In this document: positions 56,694-64,000 of the stretch, piece after piece
How positions within the stretch are numbered: the stretch's first letter is position 1
How the letters are laid out: every line of letters begins with the position of its first letter
Origin: Eubacterium barkeri
GTDB taxonomy: Bacteria > Bacillota > Clostridia > Eubacteriales > Eubacteriaceae
Assembly: GCF_900107125.1 (NCBI RefSeq)
Contig: NZ_FNOU01000007.1
Coordinates: 62,001-126,000, forward strand
DNA: 64,000 nucleotides
Direction of reading: 5' to 3'
Made by a program: the position numbers and the translations under genes
Notes under the pieces: generated by a model
What the model was told of the DNA's origin: nothing
Database searches by the model: none
What the model saw: the letters and a program-made list of their open reading frames with translations, nothing else

Positions 56694-57047
56694 ATGCAAC
56701 GGTTGACGTTAAAGGAAATGTTTGCAAAGAATCGGAGGATAATGATCATCCTGCTTTTACTTTTGATGGGTCTTATTGTTTTGGGTGTTTTCCTGTATAC
56801 CACCCCCAGGGGCGGCACAGGCAGTGCCACTACCGCCCCGACGGCGGAGCTCTCTCCGACGGTTACGGTTTCGGATTCAGATGCCACTCCCCAGAGTCCG
56901 GAAGAAAAATCTCAGACCAATACAGTGGCGCCAGAAGAAGAATCCCAAACCAATATGGCGGCTCCAGAAGTGACCCCCACCCCGTCTCCACAGAGTCCCA
57001 GTGCAGAGGAAAACCAGAGTATACACAGTGGTGGTGCAACGAATTAA
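56694..57047 (+). CDS. Small membrane-anchored Pro/Thr/Ser-rich protein
   Basis: 117 aa from ATG 56694, chosen because AAAGGA lies 6 nt upstream. A basic N-terminus (KEMFAKNRRI) precedes one membrane helix (MIILLLLLMGLIVLGVFLYT), then a low-complexity tail of about 75 residues with near-repeats EEKSQTNTVAPEEESQTNMA and PTPSPQSPS. No catalytic domain; not recognised. The topology suggests the tail is outside the cell. Closed by a strong terminator. Confidence 0.7.
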   Translation: MQRLTLKEMFAKNRRIMIILLLLLMGLIVLGVFLYTTPRGGTGSATTAPTAELSPTVTVSDSDATPQSPEEKSQTNTVAPEEESQTNMAAPEVTPTPSPQSPSAEENQSIHSGGATN

Positions 57048-57058
57048 AGACTAACACA

Positions 57059-57102
57059 AAGAAACCCATGCCAGGATCATAGCATCCGTGCATGGGTTTC
57101 TT
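57059..57102. terminator. Bidirectional hairpin terminator
   Basis: AAGAAACCCATGC and GCATGGGTTTCTT form a perfect 13-bp stem between the convergent small membrane protein and oleate hydratase genes. Confidence 0.8.
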
Positions 57103-57116
57103 GATGGGGTAGTAAC

Positions 57117-59057
57117 TTAACGGAACATGGTTTTTGCTGCCAGGGCCAAAACCTTGGGATCTCTGTTATAATGGGTCACCGGACAAATTTTCTTGTCGGT
57201 GTAGTCCATAAGGGTATAGACAGCGATACGGGCGGCCCGGACCGAGTACTCTTCGGTGAAGACCATATCCTCTGGGATTTCCACAAACTGGCTGATCATG
57301 GCAAAATTAGTCGAACCCTTGGGCACGACAGCTGGACGATCGCTCATTTTCCGGGGCTGGAATTGGGAATCGATGTAGGGCATCATGCAGGGGATAACAT
57401 CCACCACATCTGCCATGAGTTCTTCCATCTGATCTTCCAGGTGCATCTGGCAGATGAATTCAGTGAGGATTTCTTCCCCGGTACATTCCCGCATGGGCTT
57501 TTTCACATAATCCCCGATGCGGTTGGTGTAAAGGCCATAGCCCCAGAAGATAGTTTCATCCATGGGCTGTGCCTTGAAGTGGGGCTGGGCTGCCACGACG
57601 ATACTCATGAGCCAATTGGAATCTTTAAAGGTCATCAGTGCACCACTGCCGGGAATATTACCCGAAAAATCTTCGATGAGCTTTAACAATTTATTCCCTT
57701 TGCAGGTTACGGTAAAGCTTTCCCAATTGCTCTCCTCTGGGTTTCCAAAGAAGGGCTCTGGATCTCCCAATCCATTTTTCTTGGCAGCCACCTTTTCCCA
57801 TAAATCCCCGGAAATGGGATTTTCGGGTTTAAAGGCTGGTGCCGTGTGCCGATCGCCTAGGGTAAAGCTGTCGGTCATGCAGCCATTGGTCATGATGCAC
57901 AGGTCCTCTCCTCCGACGGGAATGGTGGATGCCTCTCCATTTTTTTCCAAATGGATGGCCTTTACGGTGATGTCATTGGTGGGGGCAAAGTCCAAATCAG
58001 TGACGATGGTTTCCGTTTCGAAACACACCCCATTTTCCTTAAGATATGCTTCTAATGGCAGAATGACGGATTCATATTGGTTGTAGGGGGTCCGGGTGAC
58101 GCCTTCTAAGGTGTTGATCCGGGAGAATTCCAAAATCATCCGGTTCATATAGCGGCGGAATTCGAACAGACTAGACCATTTCTGAAAAGCAAAGGTGGTC
58201 TGCCACATATACCAGAAGTTGGTTTCAAAGAAATGGGGTGAATCCGCAAACCAATCTTCAATGGTGAGATCATCCAAACGATCCTCGGGGGTAGCAAGCA
58301 GCTTCATTAACAGCTTCCGGTCTCCGTTATCAAAGCCCATGGAGGTGACATCCAGAATGTTCCCGTTCCCATCCACCAAACGGGCCTGGGCATGGGTTGG
58401 GTGGAGATGATCGAAGTTCAGGATTTCATCGGTCACATTCCTTCCCTCAACCTCCAATGATGGAATACTCCGGAAGAGTTCCCAGAAGTTTTCATAGGTT
58501 TCTTCATTGAGCATCCGGCCCCCCCGACAGAGGAAACCCTGGGTCGAATTTCCGGAGCCATCGTTACTGCCCCCCAGGATATCCAGCCCTTCATAAATGG
58601 TAATATGATCTCCGGGCATGCCGCAGTCCCGTACCAGGTATGCTGCTCCGGCCATGGAGGCAATGCCCCCACCGATAAAATAGGCCCGGCGATCACTGGG
58701 TAAAATGACTCCTGCAGCTTCGTCCGGCAATTCCTTTATTTTTTGTTTTTTAAGGGAGTTTGCCACAAGGGCAGCCACGCCAATACTCGTAATGACAGTG
58801 CCAACCACGGCACTTCCAACTAGGGCTTTTTTCGAATTCTTGGTTTGTTCTTCCCTTATTTCCTCGCCCTGGCTAGCCTTTTCCCCCAATTGTTCGACAA
58901 TTTCACCACCTTTTTCTTTTAAGGCGATTCCTTTATCGACGATGTCATCTTTTAAGGCTTCACTTTTTTGGGCTAATTTAGCGCCCGCTTCTGCCATTTG
59001 GACCTTGAATGCTTCCAGTTGTCCTTCACGTTCCTTCATTTTCTCTTTGTTCATCAT
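57117..59057 (-). CDS. Oleate hydratase with N-terminal coiled-coil and membrane extension
   Basis: About 646 aa. The FAD-binding start is RRAYFIGGGIASMAGAAYLV (near residue 125), followed by GGSNDGSG and GFLCRGGRMLNEETYENFWE, and DSQFQPRKMSDRPAVVPKGS late on: the MCRA/OhyA family, which adds water to cis-9 double bonds of unsaturated fatty acids to give 10-hydroxy acids. Unusually about 115 residues precede it: a charged helix rich in Lys/Glu (about 1-70) and a membrane-like helix (ALVGSAVVGTVITSIGVAAL). ATG 59057 or 59054 has the better spacing from GAAAGG than 59066, which directly abuts it. Confidence 0.93.
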   Translation of the reverse strand: MMNKEKMKEREGQLEAFKVQMAEAGAKLAQKSEALKDDIVDKGIALKEKGGEIVEQLGEKASQGEEIREEQTKNSKKALVGSAVVGTVITSIGVAALVANSLKKQKIKELPDEAAGVILPSDRRAYFIGGGIASMAGAAYLVRDCGMPGDHITIYEGLDILGGSNDGSGNSTQGFLCRGGRMLNEETYENFWELFRSIPSLEVEGRNVTDEILNFDHLHPTHAQARLVDGNGNILDVTSMGFDNGDRKLLMKLLATPEDRLDDLTIEDWFADSPHFFETNFWYMWQTTFAFQKWSSLFEFRRYMNRMILEFSRINTLEGVTRTPYNQYESVILPLEAYLKENGVCFETETIVTDLDFAPTNDITVKAIHLEKNGEASTIPVGGEDLCIMTNGCMTDSFTLGDRHTAPAFKPENPISGDLWEKVAAKKNGLGDPEPFFGNPEESNWESFTVTCKGNKLLKLIEDFSGNIPGSGALMTFKDSNWLMSIVVAAQPHFKAQPMDETIFWGYGLYTNRIGDYVKKPMRECTGEEILTEFICQMHLEDQMEELMADVVDVIPCMMPYIDSQFQPRKMSDRPAVVPKGSTNFAMISQFVEIPEDMVFTEEYSVRAARIAVYTLMDYTDKKICPVTHYNRDPKVLALAAKTMFR

Positions 59058-59066
59058 CCGTGTCAT

Positions 59067-59221
59067 CCTTTCGTAAGATCTGCCCTTATTATATGTTCGC
59101 CTTCTTTAGTGAACCATAGTCAAAGGGATGAAATTGTCGAAAGTTAAGGATTGTCTCAGGCTTATGACCCAGCATCGTACTCTGTAACTTTGAGTCATCC
59201 TTCAACCACAACTTGAAAATA
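59067..59221. other. Upstream region of oleate hydratase
   Basis: No gene seen. A TATAAT on the minus strand at 59088-59093 is a possible -10 for the hydratase, with no good -35. No clear operator dyad. Confidence 0.4.
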
Positions 59222-59278
59222 AAAAAAAATGGGCAAAAGCTACTGGAGAAAAGTAAACTTTTCCCCGTAGACTCCGTC
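59222..59278 (-). terminator. Terminator after lysC
   Basis: Long imperfect hairpin: outer AAAAATGG/CCATTTTT, inner CTAC..GTAG and GAAAAG/CTTTTC around a short loop. Ends in T-rich sequence on the minus strand. Closes the hom-lysC run. Confidence 0.75.
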
Positions 59279-59297
59279 CATTTTTCTGCACTTTTTA

Positions 59298-60506
<1,209 letters not shown>

Positions 60507-60515
60507 AGGCTGGCC

Positions 60516-61760
60516 TTACTCGTATATTCTGGCGTAGAATAAATTGGGCTGACGAGCCGTCAGCTTCTTAGCCAAATCGTCAAACACCTCGGCGGAGACA
60601 CTGCCTGTGGTGATAAATAAATGGGTCCGGCTCAGGACGATATTCAGTCCATCACATACGGCATCCACCGCTTTCAGGATGAAATCCAGGGTCTCATTAT
60701 CCCCAATATCCGCCCTCAGGTAATACCGCCCCTCAAAGGCTTTGGTTCCCTGTTTATTCAGAACCGTTTCAAAGGTCTCGGGTGCTGGGAATGTCTTGTT
60801 CTCAATACATTTGAGAATGGCCAGGGCATCCCCCACTACGGCATTGGCCGTGGCATCCTTTCCGGCACCCTTTCCATAAAACTGCAGCTCTCCAATGACA
60901 TCCCCCACAATGGAGACGATGTTGAACTCTGAGCTGACGTTACTCATCATGGAGACTTCGGGGAAAAGAACAGGCTCAACCGTAGTATAAACCCGGTCTC
61001 CCTCCTGTTTGGAATGACCGAGATATTTTACGACATAGCCATTATCCCCACAAAATTCAATATCCACCGCCCGCACATCTGAGAGGGGCCGCTTGCGCAC
61101 ATCCTCATCCCGGATGATGCCGCCATAGGCCAGGGATGATAAAATTGACAGCTTACGGGATACATCGTTGCCTTCAATATCGGCACTGGGATCAGCTTCT
61201 GCAAAACCGATTTCCTGGGCCACTTTGAGGGTATCGGCGAAATCCGCACCCTCTGCGGTCATCTTCGATAAGATGAAATTGGTGGTTCCATTGAAGATTC
61301 CCTTTATTTCACTGATGTGGTTGAGCTTTAATTGGTCCTTTAAAGAAGAAATAATGGGGATGCCGCCACCGACAGAGGCTTCATAACGAAGCATCACCCC
61401 ATTTTCCTTAGCTAATTCCACCAGTTCTTCAAAATATTCAGAAATAACGGCTTTATTGGCCGTTACCACATGCTTGCCACTGTTAAGGGCCCGCTTGATC
61501 ATGCTGTATTCAAAATCCATTCCACCACAAAGGGCGATGACGATCCCGATATCGGGATCCTTCATAATTGCGTCGGGGTCGGTGACCACCGTGGCGTGTT
61601 TGTCGCTGGGGTCGACCTGCTTATTCGGGTCTTTATCCAAAATTTTGGTAATGACGACCGGCTCCTCCATATTTTCCGGGAAACGGCTTTTGCCTTGCAG
61701 ATTGATCAGCTCGTAAACGCCGGTACCAATGGTGCCGAAACCTAATAATCCTATGTTCAA
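60516..61760 (-). CDS. hom: Homoserine dehydrogenase
   Basis: 414 aa. NAD(P)-binding GLLGFGTIGTGVYELI, catalytic region YEASVGGGIPIISSLKDQL, and KGIFNGTTNFILSKM, then a C-terminal ACT-like domain (YYLRADIGDNETLDFILKAV). Reduces aspartate semialdehyde to homoserine. Paired with lysC; divergent from thrC across a 134-bp gap. Confidence 0.95.
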   Translation of the reverse strand: MNIGLLGFGTIGTGVYELINLQGKSRFPENMEEPVVITKILDKDPNKQVDPSDKHATVVTDPDAIMKDPDIGIVIALCGGMDFEYSMIKRALNSGKHVVTANKAVISEYFEELVELAKENGVMLRYEASVGGGIPIISSLKDQLKLNHISEIKGIFNGTTNFILSKMTAEGADFADTLKVAQEIGFAEADPSADIEGNDVSRKLSILSSLAYGGIIRDEDVRKRPLSDVRAVDIEFCGDNGYVVKYLGHSKQEGDRVYTTVEPVLFPEVSMMSNVSSEFNIVSIVGDVIGELQFYGKGAGKDATANAVVGDALAILKCIENKTFPAPETFETVLNKQGTKAFEGRYYLRADIGDNETLDFILKAVDAVCDGLNIVLSRTHLFITTGSVSAEVFDDLAKKLTARQPNLFYARIYE

Positions 61761-61894
61761 ATTGATCTTCCTCTCTTGTCAAATTTTCGTCGCTGACTTC
61801 TGTAAATGCATTCATGAAAAAAACACTTGTTTTTATTCGAGAAACATCTTATCATAAACATATGGGTTATTCAAGTAAGAAATTTGGAGGAAAT

Positions 61895-63406
61895 ATGAAA
61901 GAACATTTTTTAAGCACCCGCGGAGGAGAATCGAATATCTCCGCATCAGAAGGAATCATCAAGGGACTGGCCGCAGATGGCGGACTCTTTGTCCCATCTT
62001 TCATCCACGACATCACCATTGATTTTGATGCACTGAAAAACAAGAACTACGGCGAAATGGCCAAGGCCCTTTTCTCCCTGTTCTTAGATGATTTTAGCGA
62101 GGAGCAGATTGAAGCCTGTATCCATAATGCCTATTATACCGGAAAATTTGAGGATGCGGAACCCGTCCGGGTTAAAAAAGTGGGGGATCGATTCTTTTTA
62201 GAATTATTCCACGGCCCCACCTGCGCCTTTAAAGACATGGCGTTGACCATCCTTCCCCACCTGATGACCACCTCCATGGAAAATGTCCAGGTGGACAAGG
62301 ATATCCTGATTCTAACAGCGACCTCTGGGGATACGGGCAAGGCGGCCTTAGCTGGCTTCGCCGATGTCCCCCGGATCAATATCCTGGTCTACTACCCCCA
62401 GGACGGCGTCAGCACCATCCAGGAAAAGCAGATGCTGACCCAGAAGGGGGACAATACCTGTGTGGTGGGGGTTTCCGGGAACTTTGACGATACCCAAACC
62501 GGTGTCAAAAAAATATTTGCCGATGACGCCCTGGTGGCTGAACTGGATGCCGCCGGCTTCGATTTCAGCTCGGCCAACTCCATTAACATCGGCCGGCTCC
62601 TCCCCCAGGTGGTGTATTATTTCTACAGCTATTTTGAGTTGGTTAAGGCTGGGGAAATCGCCCAGGGAGATCCCGTGAACTTTGTGGTTCCCACGGGGAA
62701 CTTTGGAAATATTTTAGCGGGCTATTATGCCAAGCTTTTGGGACTGCCGGTGAACCGCTTTATCTGTGCGTCCAACAGCAACAACATTCTAACCGACTTC
62801 TTTGCCACTGGAGATTATAACCGCAATCGGGATTTTTATAAAACCATCTCCCCGTCCATGGATATTTTAATTTCCAGTAACCTCGAGCGGCTACTTTTTG
62901 ATTTATCTGGTGGGGACACCACCTTTGTTGCAAAGCTCATGTCTGATTTAAACACCAAGGGAGATTATACCATCCCTGCCGATCTTTTAGAAAAAGCCCG
63001 GGGGCTTTTCTCAGCCGGCTATGCGGATGAAGAGGCGACTCAAATGGCCATCCACGACCAATTTGTGGATCAAGGTTATCTCATGGACCCCCACACCGCC
63101 GTGGCCAGCCGGGTGTACGATGATTATGTGGCACAAACCGGGGACACCACCCCCACCATTATTTTATCCACCGCCAGCCCTTATAAGTTTGGGCACAGCG
63201 TGTACGAAAGCATCTTTGGCGAAATCCCTGCAGGCATGGATGACTATCAGGTGTTAGATGCTCTGGCCGAAAAAACAGGGACCACTATTCCAGCGCCCCT
63301 TAAAAACCTGGATGCAAAGCCCAATTGCCACAGCAAAACCTGTACCGCCAATACCATGGCGGACTGCGTCAGAGCCTTTGTCAAAGAACGTGGGGCTGCC
63401 CGATGA
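61895..63406 (+). CDS. thrC: Threonine synthase
   Basis: 503 aa from ATG 61895 (MKEHFLSTRGGESN), chosen because GGAGG lies 4 nt upstream; the frame opens earlier at 61814 without a supporting SD. PLP-lysine motif GPTCAFKDMALTILPHLM, LTATSGDTGKAALAGF, phosphate loop VVPTGNFGNILAGYYAK. Fold-type II, the long yeast/E. coli-like subfamily. Its stop overlaps the thrB start (ATGA). Confidence 0.95.
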   Translation: MKEHFLSTRGGESNISASEGIIKGLAADGGLFVPSFIHDITIDFDALKNKNYGEMAKALFSLFLDDFSEEQIEACIHNAYYTGKFEDAEPVRVKKVGDRFFLELFHGPTCAFKDMALTILPHLMTTSMENVQVDKDILILTATSGDTGKAALAGFADVPRINILVYYPQDGVSTIQEKQMLTQKGDNTCVVGVSGNFDDTQTGVKKIFADDALVAELDAAGFDFSSANSINIGRLLPQVVYYFYSYFELVKAGEIAQGDPVNFVVPTGNFGNILAGYYAKLLGLPVNRFICASNSNNILTDFFATGDYNRNRDFYKTISPSMDILISSNLERLLFDLSGGDTTFVAKLMSDLNTKGDYTIPADLLEKARGLFSAGYADEEATQMAIHDQFVDQGYLMDPHTAVASRVYDDYVAQTGDTTPTIILSTASPYKFGHSVYESIFGEIPAGMDDYQVLDALAEKTGTTIPAPLKNLDAKPNCHSKTCTANTMADCVRAFVKERGAAR

Positions 63407-64000
63407 TCACCGTACGGGTACCCGCCACCAGCGCCAACCTCGGGCCCGGTTTCGATGCCTTTGGTATGGCCTTTAAACTCTATAACACCTTCAGCTTTAA
63501 AGAAAAAAGGGATGGGAAGCTCACCATCCGCGGCGTGAGTCGCCGTTATCAGGGTAGAACGAACATGGTGTATCGTGCCATGGAACGGGTTTTTGATCGG
63601 GTGGGCTACTCCCCCCGGGGCCTTTATATCCACTCCGATGTTCAGGTCCCCTTTAGCCGGGGGCTTGGCAGCTCAGCCACCTGCATCGTAGCAGGTATTT
63701 TAGGAGCCAATGCACTATGCGGCTCTCCCCTGGATGAACAGGCCCTCTTTGATCTGGCCGTGGAGATGGAAGGGCATCCCGACAATATTGCCCCGGCACT
63801 CTTTGGGGGCCTGGTGGTCTCTATGATGGCCGATGGGAGCAACCCCTATATTAAAAACACGGTGGCAGAGGATTGCTTTGCCTTCCATGCCATTATCCCG
63901 GATTTTACTTTATCCACGGTAAAAGCCCGGAAGGTGCTTCCCCGTAAAATTGATCATAGGGACGGCGTATTTAATATCTCCAGGGCCACCCTCACCTATT
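63403..64000 (+). CDS. thrB: Homoserine kinase, N-terminal part (partial at right edge)
   Basis: 199 residues seen. GHMP kinase fold: VRVPATSANLGPGFDAFGMA at the start and the ATP loop VPFSRGLGSSATCIVAGILG, then EGHPDNIAPALFGGLVV. Phosphorylates homoserine for the coupled threonine synthase. The frame is open to the window end. Confidence 0.95.
   Translation, partial: MITVRVPATSANLGPGFDAFGMAFKLYNTFSFKEKRDGKLTIRGVSRRYQGRTNMVYRAMERVFDRVGYSPRGLYIHSDVQVPFSRGLGSSATCIVAGILGANALCGSPLDEQALFDLAVEMEGHPDNIAPALFGGLVVSMMADGSNPYIKNTVAEDCFAFHAIIPDFTLSTVKARKVLPRKIDHRDGVFNISRATLTY

Noticed and set aside
56648..57082. A 144-codon plus-strand frame overlapping the small membrane protein
   Set aside because: The other frame has the SD, a clear membrane helix and low-complexity tail, and ends just before the terminator.

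Overview
The window reads as a chromosomal segment of an anaerobic, acetogenic Firmicute, most likely Eubacteriaceae (Eubacterium limosum or Acetobacterium type). This placement is an inference. It rests on a complete methyl-branch Wood-Ljungdahl gene set (fhs, fchA, folD, metV, metF) with lpdA and gcvH, a corrinoid-activation (RACo-type) ATPase, Firmicute housekeeping order (yloC-gmk-rpoZ-priA-def-fmt-rsmB; ylmH-yggT-sepF-yggS), and a tRNA-Pro with encoded CCA. No rRNA, CRISPR array or complete prophage is visible.

Layout. 1-461: the end of thyX. 471-12874 (minus strand): one long run, in transcription order folT, formate channel, fhs, fchA, folD, metV, metF, lpdA, gcvH, amidohydrolase, RACo-like protein, folC. 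It starts behind a leader (about 12875-13038) whose core, 12939-13031, matches the tetrahydrofolate (THF) riboswitch. Folate uptake, formate transport, THF-bound C1 reduction and folate polyglutamylation could therefore share one THF-sensing leader. Divergent from it, 13441-14670 encodes a smaller RACo paralogue that keeps its [2Fe-2S] cysteines but has lost its ATPase motifs. 14676-23099: translation, replication and nucleotide genes; here PriA has lost its helicase motifs but keeps its zinc cysteines. 23211-34436: rqcH, an rluD-family gene, ylmH, yggT, sepF, yggS, a HlyD-like protein with an apparent homopolymer frameshift, tRNA-Pro, a cytidylate-kinase-like gene, holA, comEC and an MBL hydrolase. 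34568-41758: an alpha/beta hydrolase, then a two-component system divergent from a MacAB-type efflux operon that ends in a small lipoprotein.

41755-57047 looks like an accessory island. On the minus strand it carries a tyrosine recombinase flanked by near-identical inverted 22-bp palindromes, a 2,798-residue exported beta-helix protein, and a compact cassette. The cassette holds a 36-residue acidic peptide gene (not previously obvious because of its size), a terminator/attenuator, a PqqD-like recognition protein, a Ser/His signal-peptidase-like protease, an HPr-kinase-like protein, an ABC exporter and a nucleotidyltransferase. It resembles the tailoring and export half of a lasso-peptide locus without the cyclising enzymes. 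It is the best candidate here for an undescribed peptide-modification system.

57117-64000: an oleate hydratase with an unusual membrane/coiled-coil N-terminal extension, then aspartate-family amino-acid genes (lysC, hom; divergent thrC, thrB), with thrB running off the right edge.
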